Below are positions 1 through 8,252 of a stretch of DNA of 64,000 bases, in pieces. The stretch's first letter is position 1. Each line of letters begins with the position of its first letter. A model generated the notes under the pieces. It worked only from the letters and a program-made list of their open reading frames with translations. It was not told where the DNA came from and ran no database searches. This DNA comes from Microbacterium luteolum. GTDB lineage: Bacteria; Actinomycetota; Actinomycetes; Actinomycetales; Microbacteriaceae. The position numbers and the translations under genes were made by a program. The stretch spans positions 806,001 through 870,000 of the forward strand of contig NZ_BAAAUN010000001.1 of the NCBI RefSeq assembly GCF_039533965.1, read 5' to 3'.

Positions 1-357
1 CGGCTTGGTGACGCCGCGGATGGTGAGGTCGCCGTCGACGAACAGCTCGTCGCCCTTGACGTGCGCCCCCGTGGAGACGAACTCCATGGTCGGGAAGTTC
101 TCGGTGTCGAAGAAGTCGCCGGAGCGGAGGTGCGCGTCGCGGCCCTCGTCGTTCGTGTCGATCGAGGTGACGTCGACGGAAGCCTCGACCTTGGCCTCGA
201 GCGGGTTCTCCGGGGCGATCAGTGTGGCGTTCTTCACGCCGAACGTGCCGCGCACCTTCGAGATCATCATGTGGCGGACACTGAAGGTCACCTCGCTGTG
301 TGCGGGGTCGAGGACCCAGGTGCCGGAACGGTAGCCGGGGATGTCGATGCTGGTCAT
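1..357 (-). CDS. YceI family protein (3' end outside window)
   Basis: The 119 visible residues match the N-terminal part of the YceI lipocalin-like family, which binds isoprenoid or other amphiphilic ligands in its beta barrel. Family features are visible: WVLDPAHSEVTFSVRHMM near residues 14-31, a GTF turn, and SIDTNDEGRDAHLRSGDFFD in the middle. There is no signal peptide, so this is a cytoplasmic version. The start is the ATG preceded by GGAGAAAAGC. The gene runs off the left edge, so about one third is missing. A 180-bp leader carries an inverted repeat that could be its operator. The family call is secure; the ligand cannot be told. Confidence 0.9.
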   Translation of the reverse strand, partial: MTSIDIPGYRSGTWVLDPAHSEVTFSVRHMMISKVRGTFGVKNATLIAPENPLEAKVEASVDVTSIDTNDEGRDAHLRSGDFFDTENFPTMEFVSTGAHVKGDELFVDGDLTIRGVTKP

Positions 358-435
358 GCTTTTCTCCTCTGGAGACGTCAGCCGCTGCGGCGGCAAGGGA
401 CAGGAGCCGCGTGCGCGGCATCATGTGTCTCAACT

Positions 436-453
436 TACATTCACCTGCATGTA
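436..453. promoter_or_regulatory. Inverted repeat upstream of yceI, possible operator
   Basis: TACAT at 436-440 and ATGTA at 449-453 form an inverted repeat with an 8-nt centre. It lies in an AT-richer patch about 80-100 bp before the yceI start. MarR-type regulators are known to bind short palindromes of this kind. No marR gene is seen next to it, so the regulator is unknown. Confidence 0.35.
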
Positions 454-486
454 TTCCCGCGCATGCAGATCTCTTTCCGAAACAAC

Positions 487-520
487 GAGGCGCCCCACTC
501 CCGAGGGAGCGAGGCGCCTC
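487..520 (-). terminator. Hairpin terminator after the FKBP gene
   Basis: GAGGCGCC at 487-494 pairs with GGCGCCTC at 513-520, and an inner CTCCC/GGGAG stem extends the fold. It starts 19 nt after the stop of the leftward FKBP gene and is followed on that strand by GTTGTTTC. Confidence 0.75.
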
Positions 521-538
521 ATCCGGCGTCGTACGGAC

Positions 539-907
539 TCAGCCGACGGCGACGAGATCGATGATGAAGATCAGCGTCTTGCCGGAGAGGAAGTGGCCGC
601 CTCCGACGGGACCGTAGGCGAGGTGCGGCGGGATGACCAGCTCGCGTCGCCCGCCGACCTTCATGCCGGGGATGCCGTCCTGCCATCCCTGGATCAGGCC
701 GCGGAGGGGGAACTGGATGGTCTCGCCGCGTCCCCACGACGAGTCGAACTCCTCGCCGGAGTCGAACTCGACGCCGGCGTAGTGGACGGTCACGGTGTCG
801 CCGGGCTTCGCCTCGGCTCCGTCACCCTCGATGAGGTCGCGGATGACGAGCTCCGTGGGGGCGGTGCCGGTGGGGGCGTCGAACTCGGGCTTTGTGCGAT
901 CAGTCAT
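539..907 (-). CDS. FKBP-type peptidyl-prolyl cis-trans isomerase, cytoplasmic
   Basis: A 122-aa single-domain FKBP that catalyses cis-trans isomerisation of Xaa-Pro bonds. Family landmarks appear in order: VTVHYAGVEFDSGEEFDSSW (about 38-57), IQGWQDGIPGMKVGGRRELV (about 72-91), the AYG turn (about 97-99) and LIFIIDLVAVG at the C-terminus. No signal peptide or lipobox is present, unlike the second FKBP gene at 47290-48252. The reading frame is open further upstream, but the ATG at 907 has GGAGG just before it and starts at the usual family length. It is monocistronic, with its own terminator. Confidence 0.93.
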   Translation of the reverse strand: MTDRTKPEFDAPTGTAPTELVIRDLIEGDGAEAKPGDTVTVHYAGVEFDSGEEFDSSWGRGETIQFPLRGLIQGWQDGIPGMKVGGRRELVIPPHLAYGPVGGGHFLSGKTLIFIIDLVAVG

Positions 908-994
908 GCCTCCATCCAACCCGAGCCGCGCTGACGGGTCAACGCGGGGGCACCTGCTCACAGCGAACACTTCGACAAGCCGCTGATGACAAGG

Positions 995-1000
995 CAGAAT
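995..1000 (+). promoter_or_regulatory. -10 box for leaderless GntR gene
   Basis: CAGAAT ends 6 nt before the ATG at 1007, with TTCGAC at 971-976 as a possible -35 box (18-nt spacer). The spacing matches the TAnnnT-N6-start pattern seen at many genes here, but the hexamer is imperfect. Confidence 0.4.
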
Positions 1001-1006
1001 CGCAGG

Positions 1007-1810
1007 ATGGAATCGGTTTCGTCACCTCAGGGGGTCGCCGATTCCGTCGCGCCTCCACCCGGCGGCCCTCAGACGCGACAGCATCCGCATCGCCTGCAGG
1101 GCGTGCTGTTCCAGCCGATCGGCGACGAAGGGCGCGCCGAGCTCGTGGAGCGCCGCCTCGTCGACGCGATCACACGCGGCCATCTCCGCGCCGGCGAGCG
1201 ACTCCCCTCCGAAGCCGAGCTGGCGAGGAGCCTCGGCGTCGCCCCGGTCACGGTTCGCGAGGCGCTGCTCGCGATCCGCGAGCGCGGGCTGGTGGTCACG
1301 CGCCGCGGACGCAACGGCGGCAGCTTCGTCGCGCAGCATGCCGACCCGCTCTCCTTCGCGCGGGAAGCCGTCCGGACATCGTCGCGCGTCGCGCTCCGCG
1401 ACCTCGGCGCGCACTACGCCGCGATCACGGGTGCCGGCGTGCGTCTCGCGGCACGGCGGGCCGACGCATCAGAGGCCGAACAGGTCCGACGACGGATGGA
1501 GCGCCTCGACGAACTCGACGGCGAATCGCAGCGGCGTCTCCTCGACGACATCCAGATCGAGCTCGTCGCGCTCAGCCAGTCCGCGCGACTGACACGCGAG
1601 CAGATGAAGCTGCAGGCGGAGTTCTCGCCCTACCTGCGACTCGTCGCGCACACGTCGGAAGAGCACCGTCGGCAGGGCGCACATCTCGCTGCGGTCGTCG
1701 ACGCGATCGGAGCCGCGGATGCCGACGCCGCAGGCACTCGCACCGACACGATGGTCGCGGAGATCATCGACGCCCTGATCCAGCTGCAGGCTCAGCCGAG
1801 GAACGGCTGA
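1007..1810 (+). CDS. FadR/GntR family transcriptional regulator
   Basis: A 267-aa GntR regulator. The winged HTH covers about residues 45-110, with the typical RLPSEAELARSLGVAPVTVR recognition segment and an NGGSFV wing. An all-helical FCD-type ligand domain follows (about 120-260). An in-frame ATG 21 nt upstream (986) is possible; 1007 is preferred because a -10-like box sits 6 nt before it. The next gene, a cache-domain protein, starts 38 nt after the stop and is probably cotranscribed. That suggests the pair senses and responds to a small amine, amino acid or acid. The ligand is not deducible. Confidence 0.9.
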   Translation: MESVSSPQGVADSVAPPPGGPQTRQHPHRLQGVLFQPIGDEGRAELVERRLVDAITRGHLRAGERLPSEAELARSLGVAPVTVREALLAIRERGLVVTRRGRNGGSFVAQHADPLSFAREAVRTSSRVALRDLGAHYAAITGAGVRLAARRADASEAEQVRRRMERLDELDGESQRRLLDDIQIELVALSQSARLTREQMKLQAEFSPYLRLVAHTSEEHRRQGAHLAAVVDAIGAADADAAGTRTDTMVAEIIDALIQLQAQPRNG

Positions 1811-1848
1811 TCATGCCGGAACCCGCCCCCGCACACCCGGAGGACACG

Positions 1849-2568
1849 ATGACGACAGCAACCGACACGGCGACCCGCGGCGCTGCGACCATCGTCGAGG
1901 AGTACTTCTCCTCGACGATCCGGAGTCTCCTCGGCTGGGTCGGCCCGTTCGCCGCACAGGTGGCCGAGGCGAAGCGCTCCGGCCCTCTGACCAGCGCGCG
2001 GATCGACGCTCTCGTGGAGCCGTACGCGCTGCGCACGCTCGACCTGCAAGAGGCTCCCGTGTACGGCGCGGGCTTCATCGCGGCGATCGACCTGCCGTCC
2101 GATGCCCGCAGCCACCTCGCCTGGTGGCAGGGCGACGATCGGCGGCAGCTGGTGCTCGCCGCGCAGTCGCTCAACAAGGAGAACATCGACTACAGCGCGC
2201 TCGAGTGGTACCGCCTGCCGATGGCCACGGGCGAGCCGCACATCGCCGGACCGTACGTCGACTACCTCTGCAGCGATGAATACACCATCACGGTCGCCGC
2301 ACCCGCAGAGGCGGACGGGATGCGCATCGGTGTCGCGGGACTCGACATGCTCGTGGCCGAGGTGGAACGGGACCTCCTTCCGCGCTTCGCGGCGCTCGGT
2401 CGCGAGGTCACCCTGGTCAACAGCATCGGTCGCGTCGTCGTCTCAACCGACCCGCGGTGCGCGACGGGCGACGCGGTGCGCAGCAGTCCGTGGGCGGAGC
2501 TCCCACGATTCACCTGCGCCGGCCTCGCGCTCGACGTCATCGTCGAGCCCGACGCAACTCGCCCTTGA
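1849..2568 (+). CDS. Cache-domain sensor-like protein
   Basis: A protein of about 239 aa resembling free-standing cache-domain proteins found beside GntR regulators in actinobacteria. It has an alpha/beta fold with WWQGDDRRQLVL near the middle and GPYVDYLCSDEYTITVAAP followed by GVAGLDMLVAEVERDLLP, typical of the dCache small-molecule pocket. No transmembrane segment or signal peptide is visible, so it is probably a soluble ligand binder and not a receptor. The ATG at 1849 has GGAGG five bases upstream; an ATG at 1813 would add 12 residues. It may give the adjacent GntR regulator its ligand or act as its co-sensor (inference). Confidence 0.7.
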   Translation: MTTATDTATRGAATIVEEYFSSTIRSLLGWVGPFAAQVAEAKRSGPLTSARIDALVEPYALRTLDLQEAPVYGAGFIAAIDLPSDARSHLAWWQGDDRRQLVLAAQSLNKENIDYSALEWYRLPMATGEPHIAGPYVDYLCSDEYTITVAAPAEADGMRIGVAGLDMLVAEVERDLLPRFAALGREVTLVNSIGRVVVSTDPRCATGDAVRSSPWAELPRFTCAGLALDVIVEPDATRP

Positions 2569-2605
2569 CACCCCGCACGGCCGGGTGCACCCTGTTTACA
2601 GACCA

Positions 2606-2656
2606 ACTCAGCGCCCGGTAGACATGCAGGCATCGCCGCAGCACCGGGCGCTGAGT
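2606..2656. terminator. Bidirectional hairpin between convergent genes
   Basis: ACTCAGCGCCCGGT at 2606-2619 is perfectly complementary to 2643-2656 (14-bp arms, 23-nt loop). It lies between the cache-domain gene and the leftward hydrolase gene, whose stop is 5 bp away. Confidence 0.7.
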
Positions 2657-2660
2657 CTTG

Positions 2661-3362
2661 CTACCGCTGCGGCTCCGGACGCCCTTCCGCGCTGCGCATC
2701 AGCAGTTGGGCGATCTCACCCGGCCGACTCAGCATGGCGCAATGACCGCCGGGAACCTCCTCCGCGCGAATGCCGAGGCGTCGGCGCGCGAGGTCCCGCA
2801 GGAAGCTCGGCGGGAAGAAGCGATCGTCCGTGCACACGATGAATCGCGTCGGCACATCGGGCCACTCCGCGAGCGGCCAGGGTGCGGCCATGGCCGCCTG
2901 GGAAGGATGCGCACGCTCCCTGCTCAGCGCCTCGTCCGCCAGTTCGCGCGGGACATCGTGATAGAAGCTCACGTACGGGTCGTCGTTGCCGGTCAGGCCG
3001 CCGTCACGGGCGGACTGCTCCTCGACGGCGGCCCCGTACCCGGTCGCCTCCCACCAGTCCTCCGGAGGCTCCCCCGGAGCGGGGATCATCCCGGCCAGCA
3101 GCACCAGGGCGTCGGCGGAGAGCCGCTCGGCGACGAGCGGTGCCGTGAAGCCACCGAAGGAGTGCCCGACGACGACCACGTCGCGTCGGTCGCCGACAGC
3201 GTCCACGACCGCATCCGCGTAGTCGTCGAGGGTGAGCGAGTCGTCGTCGGCCGGGAGATCGGGCGCCAGCACGTCGTGCCCTCGCGCCGTCAATGCTGCG
3301 GCCACGAGATGCCACGACCAGCCGACGTCTCCGCCGCCATGGATCAGAACGAACGTGCTCAT
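2661..3362 (-). CDS. Alpha/beta fold hydrolase
   Basis: A 233-aa alpha/beta hydrolase of the esterase/salicylate esterase-like group. The oxyanion strand carries LIHGGG at about 6-11. The nucleophile elbow GHSFGG is at 66-71 (Ser68), an acid candidate lies in FIVCTDDRFFPP, and the catalytic His is in PGGHCAML near residue 207. A helical lid containing WWEATGYG lies between. The start is the ATG at 3362 with AGGAG upstream. It has no operon partner: PrsW upstream on the same strand ends 41 bp away. The substrate is unknown. Confidence 0.85.
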   Translation of the reverse strand: MSTFVLIHGGGDVGWSWHLVAAALTARGHDVLAPDLPADDDSLTLDDYADAVVDAVGDRRDVVVVGHSFGGFTAPLVAERLSADALVLLAGMIPAPGEPPEDWWEATGYGAAVEEQSARDGGLTGNDDPYVSFYHDVPRELADEALSRERAHPSQAAMAAPWPLAEWPDVPTRFIVCTDDRFFPPSFLRDLARRRLGIRAEEVPGGHCAMLSRPGEIAQLLMRSAEGRPEPQR

Positions 3363-3402
3363 CGTGCACCGCCTCTCCTGCGAGAAGGGTACGCCTCCGG
3401 CG

Positions 3403-4722
3403 TCAGTAGGCGAGCAGAGCCGCCCTGGTCGCTCTGGTGCGGATGAGCAGAGCGCGCTCGTCCTCGGCCGCCAGCGGATCCCGCCCCGTGATCGCGCGCT
3501 GCCGGACCGCCGCCAGCGCCGTCGCGTCCTTGATGAACTCGCGCATGAGCGGTCGCCGGTCGCCGCGGAGCTGGGCGGCCCAGGTGAGACCGACCTTGCG
3601 CCCGGCCGGCGTCGCCAGCATCGTGACCTCCTCGGGCGTGAACCAGCCCGCGGCCGCGTACTCACCCAGACGCGACTTCGTCAGGCGCGCCTCTTCCCGC
3701 CGCAGGGCGATGATCCCGAAGATGAAGCCGAGGAAGAGCGGCACCTGGAGCGTGAAGTACAGGCCGAAGAAGTCGGCGAACGTGGCGGAGCCGTTCCACA
3801 GCGCGTGCAGGAGGATCGCGCCCAGCATCCCGAGGAGCCCCGCTCCCAGCGCGACGCCCGCCGACGAATGCCGACGCGCTGCGAGACCGATGGCGAAGCC
3901 CGTCAATGCGGTGAACATCGCGTGGGCGAAGGGCGAGAGCAGCGCACGCACCACGAACGTGACCGTGAGCTGAGACCCGCCGCCCTCGATCAGACTGATC
4001 GCGAAGTACTGGATGTTCTCGGTGAAGGCGAACCCCGCACCGACCAGTGCCCCGTACACGACCCCGTCCACGGGACCGTCGAACGCGCGCCGGGCGACAA
4101 GGAAGATCAGGAAGACCCCGAGGCCCTTCCAGAACTCCTCGACGATCGGCGCCTGCACGACCGCGGAGAACGTGTCGTCGCGGAGACCGACCAGGAGCGT
4201 CAGGCCGATGTCGACGAGCAGCGTCAGGCCGATCGCCGCGATGGCACCCCAGGCGATGGCGAAGATGACGAGGCGCTTCGGCTCGGGATCCCAGCGGTCG
4301 ATGATCCGCACCCCGAGGAAGACGATCGTGAGCGGGATGAGGGCGAGAACCAGACCGATCACGGACGCCATCGGACCGAGGGCCCAGCCGAAGTAGCCGA
4401 TCAGCGCCAGGAGCAGGAAGCCGAGGAATGCGAACAGCCACAGGGAGACGGTGCGCCCCTTCTTCGTCGGCACCGGGAGCGCCGGCAGCGACGGCGCAGG
4501 AGCGGGTGCCACGGGAGCCGGCGGCGTGTACGGCGTCGGCTGAGCCAGAGCGGACGCATACGCCGGCTGCGCGGAGAACTGCGGAGGGGTGTACGGCGAC
4601 TGCGCGTACTGCGGCGCGGAGTACTGGGGCGCGGAGTACTGGGGCGGATTCGCGGGCTGCGCAGGCGGCGGTGTGTAGGGCGACGGCTGCTGCGGCTGCT
4701 GGGGAGGTCCTCCGAAACTCAT
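3403..4722 (-). CDS. PrsW family intramembrane metalloprotease with proline-rich N-terminus
   Basis: A 439-aa membrane protein. Residues 1-85 are a cytoplasmic Pro/Gln/Tyr-rich tail with YSAPQ and YTPP repeats; about eight transmembrane segments follow. PrsW protease motifs are intact: EEFWKG (195-200), FAFTEN (231-236), the His of SPFAHAMFT (267) and the His of HALWN (306). In Bacillus, PrsW cleaves an anti-sigma factor at site 1; the substrate here is unknown. The C-terminal 80 residues are a soluble helical region. The start follows a TATGCT box by 6 nt, so the mRNA is probably leaderless. Confidence 0.9.
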   Translation of the reverse strand: MSFGGPPQQPQQPSPYTPPPAQPANPPQYSAPQYSAPQYAQSPYTPPQFSAQPAYASALAQPTPYTPPAPVAPAPAPSLPALPVPTKKGRTVSLWLFAFLGFLLLALIGYFGWALGPMASVIGLVLALIPLTIVFLGVRIIDRWDPEPKRLVIFAIAWGAIAAIGLTLLVDIGLTLLVGLRDDTFSAVVQAPIVEEFWKGLGVFLIFLVARRAFDGPVDGVVYGALVGAGFAFTENIQYFAISLIEGGGSQLTVTFVVRALLSPFAHAMFTALTGFAIGLAARRHSSAGVALGAGLLGMLGAILLHALWNGSATFADFFGLYFTLQVPLFLGFIFGIIALRREEARLTKSRLGEYAAAGWFTPEEVTMLATPAGRKVGLTWAAQLRGDRRPLMREFIKDATALAAVRQRAITGRDPLAAEDERALLIRTRATRAALLAY

Positions 4723-4811
4723 AGCTGAAGCATATGGGGCACAAGCGATATCGCTTCGTTCTGGCGAAGACCTCCACGCGGCGATCCCGCGCCACCGGGT
4801 AGCGTAGAAGC
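4723..4811. promoter_or_regulatory. Divergent prsW/FAH promoter region with 14-bp perfect palindrome
   Basis: The leftward -10 TATGCT (4729-4734) ends 6 nt before the prsW ATG, and the rightward TAGCGT (4800-4805) ends 6 nt before the FAH-family ATG. AAGCGATATCGCTT at 4743-4756 is a perfect 14-bp palindrome placed where the prsW -35 box should lie. It is a good operator candidate. Confidence 0.6.
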
Positions 4812-5681
4812 ATGCGGTTCGCTCATCTGCGCCGTCCTGACTCCCCTCTCCCGGTTCTCGCCGTGGTCCAGGATTCGGACGCCATCCTCGTCTCTGACCT
4901 CCTCAACGATGCTCCTGCGACCCTGCAGAAGCTCATCGAGAGAGGAGACCTGGTGCTCGACGAGCTGCGAGCCGCGCTCGCCAGTGACACCGCGCCGCGG
5001 CATCCGCTGGGTGACTGGGAGTTCTCCTCGGCCGTGCTCGCTCCCCCGGCCGTCCTGGCCGTCGGCCTCAACTACGCCGCGCACTCCAGCGAGCTCGGAC
5101 TCAAGACCGATGCTGCCCCGACCGTCTTCACGCTGTGGCCGAACTCCCTCACCGGCCATGAGCAGACCACCTCCTGGCCGCGCTCCCTCAGTGAGGCCGT
5201 CGACTACGAAGCCGAGCTCGGGGTCCTGATCGGGACGCCTGCCAAGGACGTCAGCGAGGGCGACGCTCTCTCGCACGTCTGGGGCTACACGGTCGTCAAC
5301 GACATCACCGCCAGGAACATCCAGTTCTCCGAAGCGCAGTGGTCCCGCTGCAAGTCGTTCGACGGCTTCACCCCGACCGGCCCTTTCGCCGTCACCGCCG
5401 ACGAGGTCGCGGACCCGCAGGACCTGCACATCTGGGCGGTCGTCGACGGGCACACCGTGCAGGACGCCAGCACCGGGCAGATGGTGCGATCGGTCGCGAA
5501 GCTGATCGCGCACCTCTCCCAGTCGCTCACTCTGCTGCCGGGGACGCTGATCTCCACCGGCAGCCCCGGCGGCGCGGGCTACTCCCGTGACCCGCAGATC
5601 TTCCTGCGCGACCACTCGACTGTCACCGTCGGGATCGACGGGATCGGCGAGCTCACCACCCACTGCCGCATCACCGGCTGA
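4812..5681 (+). CDS. Fumarylacetoacetate hydrolase (FAH) family protein
   Basis: A 289-aa protein of the FAH/YcgM superfamily: metal-dependent C-C hydrolases, decarboxylases and isomerases acting on acyl-pyruvates and catechol ring-cleavage products. The N-terminal cap is followed by VGLNYAAHSSELG, the metal-ligand region DYEAELGVLIG, VNDITARNIQ, SFDGFTPTGP and the closing STGSPGGAGYSRDPQIFL. In actinobacteria this type often acts as acylpyruvase or 2-hydroxyhepta-2,4-diene-1,7-dioate isomerase, but no aromatic-catabolism neighbours are present. The start is 6 nt after a TAGCGT box (probable leaderless mRNA). It ends at a strong shared terminator. Confidence 0.9.
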   Translation: MRFAHLRRPDSPLPVLAVVQDSDAILVSDLLNDAPATLQKLIERGDLVLDELRAALASDTAPRHPLGDWEFSSAVLAPPAVLAVGLNYAAHSSELGLKTDAAPTVFTLWPNSLTGHEQTTSWPRSLSEAVDYEAELGVLIGTPAKDVSEGDALSHVWGYTVVNDITARNIQFSEAQWSRCKSFDGFTPTGPFAVTADEVADPQDLHIWAVVDGHTVQDASTGQMVRSVAKLIAHLSQSLTLLPGTLISTGSPGGAGYSRDPQIFLRDHSTVTVGIDGIGELTTHCRITG

Positions 5682-5694
5682 GCGCACCCGCAGA

Positions 5695-5740
5695 ACGCAG
5701 AAGGGGACGGATGCCGCTCGGCATCCGTCCCCTTCTGCGT
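5695..5740. terminator. Long bidirectional terminator between FAH-family gene and aspA
   Basis: Positions 5695-5715 and 5720-5740 are complementary over about 21 bp around a GCTC loop. It lies between two converging genes and ends 8 bp before the aspA stop. Confidence 0.9.
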
Positions 5741-5748
5741 GCGTCGGC

Positions 5749-7209
5749 TCAGATCTCGACCAGGTCCTCCGGCGTGATGACAGGGATCGCCGCCGTGATC
5801 GCCTCGAGTCCGGAGAGGCGAGCGGGCGACAGCTGCTTGACGACCTCTTCCCGCGACATCAGGCCCGCTTCGACGACCAGGTCGGCCACGTTGCGGTTCG
5901 TCAGCAGGGCGGTCTTCGCGAGCGCAGCCGCGGCCGCGTAGCCGATGAACGGCGTCAGCGCCGTGATGACGCCGACCGAGGCGCCGACCATGGCACCGAG
6001 ACGGTCCCGGTTCGCGGTGATGCCGTCGACGCAGTTGACGCGGAGGGTCCACATCGCCTGCCGCATCCAGGTGATGGACTGGAAGATCGAGTGCGCGATC
6101 ACGGGCTCGAACGCGTTCAGCTGCAGCTGTCCGGCCTCCGCCGCCATGGTGACGGTCATGTCGGCGCCGGCGACGGCGAAGGCCACCTGGTTGACGACCT
6201 CGGGGATGACCGGGTTGACCTTGCCGGGCATGATGCTGGAACCGGCCTGCATCGCCGGGAGGTTGATCTCGCCGAAGCCCGCCTGCGGGCCGGAGGAGAG
6301 CAGACGCAGGTCGTTGCAGATCTTCGACAGCTTCATCGCGTTGCGCTTGAGCGTCGATGAGAACGACATGAACGAGCCGGTGTCGCTGGTGGCCTCCACG
6401 AGGTCGGCCGACGTCATCAGATCGAGCGAGGTGATCTCGCGCAGGTGCTTGAGCACCGCCGGTGCGTAGTCCTGGTGCGTCGTGATCCCGGTGCCGATGG
6501 CCGTCGCGCCCATGTTGATCTCGAACATCAGCGAGGCGTTCTCGGTGAGCCGCGTGTGATCGAAGCCGAGGGTCGAGGCGAAGCCGTGGAACTCCTGCCC
6601 GAGGGTCATCGGCACGGCGTCCTGCAGCTGCGTGCGGCCGACCTTGAGCACATCGTGGAACTCGCGGGACTTCGCGAGGAACGACAGCCGCAGCAGATCG
6701 AGCTCTTCGAGAAGCGAGCGCAGCGTCAGCGACAGCCCGATCTTGACGGCGGTCGGGTAGACGTCGTTGGTCGACTGGCTGCGGTTGGTGTGGTCGATCG
6801 GCGACAGGAAGGCGTAGTCGCCCTTCTCGCGTCCGGCCATCTCGAGCGCGATGTTGGTGATGACCTCGTTCGCGTTCATGTTCGTCGACGTGCCGGCACC
6901 ACCCTGGATGACCCCGACGGTGAACTGCTCGTGGAACTCGCCGTCGATCACGCGCTGAGCGGCGCGGTCGATGAGGTCCGCGCGCTCGGGGTCGAGGACG
7001 CCGATCTCCCGGTTCGCCCGCGCACTCGCCTGCTTGACCATCGCCAGCGCGATCACCAGATCGGGGTAGACCGAGATCGGGCGTTTGGTGATCGGGAAGT
7101 TCGCATCGGCGCGGGCGGTGTGGATCCCCCAGTACGCGTCGACGGGGATCTCCATGCTCCCGAGGGAATCGGTCTCGGTGCGGGTCAGGGCAGGCGCGGC
7201 AGAAGCCAT
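5749..7209 (-). CDS. aspA: Aspartate ammonia-lyase
   Basis: A 486-aa member of the fumarase/aspartase superfamily that interconverts L-aspartate with fumarate and ammonia. Diagnostic segments are GIHTARADANFPI (substrate-binding N-terminus), GGAGTSTNMNANEVI, SQSTNDVYPTA, TTHQDYAP and the signature GSSIMPGKVNP with the catalytic serine (near residue 325). The GSSIMPGKVNPVIPEVVNQV form and the overall N-terminal pattern favour aspartase over fumarase C. The start ATG has AAGGA 7 nt upstream. It stands alone and may feed aspartate carbon into the TCA cycle; an asparaginase gene lies about 42 kb away. Confidence 0.93.
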   Translation of the reverse strand: MASAAPALTRTETDSLGSMEIPVDAYWGIHTARADANFPITKRPISVYPDLVIALAMVKQASARANREIGVLDPERADLIDRAAQRVIDGEFHEQFTVGVIQGGAGTSTNMNANEVITNIALEMAGREKGDYAFLSPIDHTNRSQSTNDVYPTAVKIGLSLTLRSLLEELDLLRLSFLAKSREFHDVLKVGRTQLQDAVPMTLGQEFHGFASTLGFDHTRLTENASLMFEINMGATAIGTGITTHQDYAPAVLKHLREITSLDLMTSADLVEATSDTGSFMSFSSTLKRNAMKLSKICNDLRLLSSGPQAGFGEINLPAMQAGSSIMPGKVNPVIPEVVNQVAFAVAGADMTVTMAAEAGQLQLNAFEPVIAHSIFQSITWMRQAMWTLRVNCVDGITANRDRLGAMVGASVGVITALTPFIGYAAAAALAKTALLTNRNVADLVVEAGLMSREEVVKQLSPARLSGLEAITAAIPVITPEDLVEI

Positions 7210-7269
7210 GTCACATCCTTGTGGGTCGTGGCGGGTGAGTGTGTGGGGGATGCACTCAGTCTACGCGGC

Positions 7270-8190
7270 TCAGCGACCGCGTTTCCGGGAGAAGGCTTCG
7301 AGCCGCCCCTCCGGTGTGAGCGCCGCCATGCGATCCAGCCACTCCTCGGAGAAGTAGTTCCCAGTCGCGGCATCCGTCACCGGGACGACCGAGTGCGTGA
7401 TCGTGTCGGGGTGCACGTGGACGAGCTGGAACGCCTGCGCGGCATCCATCCCGTTGACCTCGGCGGCGGGCAGCGCGACGTTCATCGTGTAGCACGTCGC
7501 GGATGCCACGCTCACCGGGACACCGGCGAACGTGCCGTGCGAGGAGTAGTGCAGGTGTCCGGCGAGGATGCCGCGCACGTCGCTGCCCCGGATGATGTCG
7601 GCGAGCTCGTCCTGATGGCGGAGCTCCAGGATGTCGAAGAGCGGCAGGTGGCTCGGCAGTGGCGGATGATGCATCGCCAGCAGCGTGCCGTGGGGCGCCG
7701 GCTGGGCCAGAGTCTCAGCAAGCCAGGCGAGCTGGCCGGGATCGAGATCGCCGTGATGCCAGCCCGGCACGCTGGTATCCAGGGCGATGACCCGGAGACC
7801 GTCGAGGTTCCAGACGCCGGTCACGGGTTCCTCGGTCGGTGGCAGATCGAGAAGGTCTCGCCGCAGCGCTGGGCGCTCGTCGTGATTGCCCGCGACCCAG
7901 ATGACCGGCGCGCCCAGATCGGCCGCGACCGGCTCGACGGCGGCGCGCAGCCGTCGGTAGGCGTCCGGCTCACCGAGATCGGCGAGGTCACCGGTCACGA
8001 CGATGGCTGCGGGGTGCGGATGCACGGCGCGGATCGCCGCGAGCGTCCGAGCGAAGTTCGCCTCGACGTCGTAGCGGCCGCCGAGACGCGCTCCTCCCGC
8101 GAGGAAGTGGGGATCGCTCACGTGGATGAGGACGTGCGACGCGGGCCGGTGGCGGCCGAACGCGTGCGCGGTGCCTGTTCCTGCTGACAT
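7270..8190 (-). CDS. Metallophosphoesterase, CpdA-like phosphodiesterase
   Basis: A 306-aa calcineurin-like phosphoesterase of the 3',5'-cyclic nucleotide phosphodiesterase group. All five metal/phosphate motifs are visible: HVSDPHFLAGG, VTGDLADLGEP, WVAGNHDERP, LLAMHHPPLPSH and LAGHLHYSSHG. The CpdA/Icc group hydrolyses cAMP or related phosphodiesters; the real substrate is not fixed by sequence. The protein is soluble with no signal peptide. It shares a 62-bp divergent promoter with a TetR gene, and its TAGGCT box ends 6 nt before the ATG. The TetR protein may therefore control it. Confidence 0.87.
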   Translation of the reverse strand: MSAGTGTAHAFGRHRPASHVLIHVSDPHFLAGGARLGGRYDVEANFARTLAAIRAVHPHPAAIVVTGDLADLGEPDAYRRLRAAVEPVAADLGAPVIWVAGNHDERPALRRDLLDLPPTEEPVTGVWNLDGLRVIALDTSVPGWHHGDLDPGQLAWLAETLAQPAPHGTLLAMHHPPLPSHLPLFDILELRHQDELADIIRGSDVRGILAGHLHYSSHGTFAGVPVSVASATCYTMNVALPAAEVNGMDAAQAFQLVHVHPDTITHSVVPVTDAATGNYFSEEWLDRMAALTPEGRLEAFSRKRGR

Positions 8191-8252
8191 GGCCTCAGCC
8201 TATGCTCCCCCACCGACTACTGCGCCTGTAGTGATCGCACTAGGCTTCGATC
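8191..8252. promoter_or_regulatory. Divergent cpdA-like/tetR promoters with triple half-site operator
   Basis: Both genes have TAGGCT exactly 6 nt before the ATG (8197-8202 leftward, 8241-8246 rightward). Between them ACTAC (8216-8220), GTAGT(G) (8228-8233) and CACTA (8238-8242) form two overlapping inverted repeats that share the middle half-site. The last half-site overlaps the tetR -10 box, as expected for autorepression. Confidence 0.6.
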
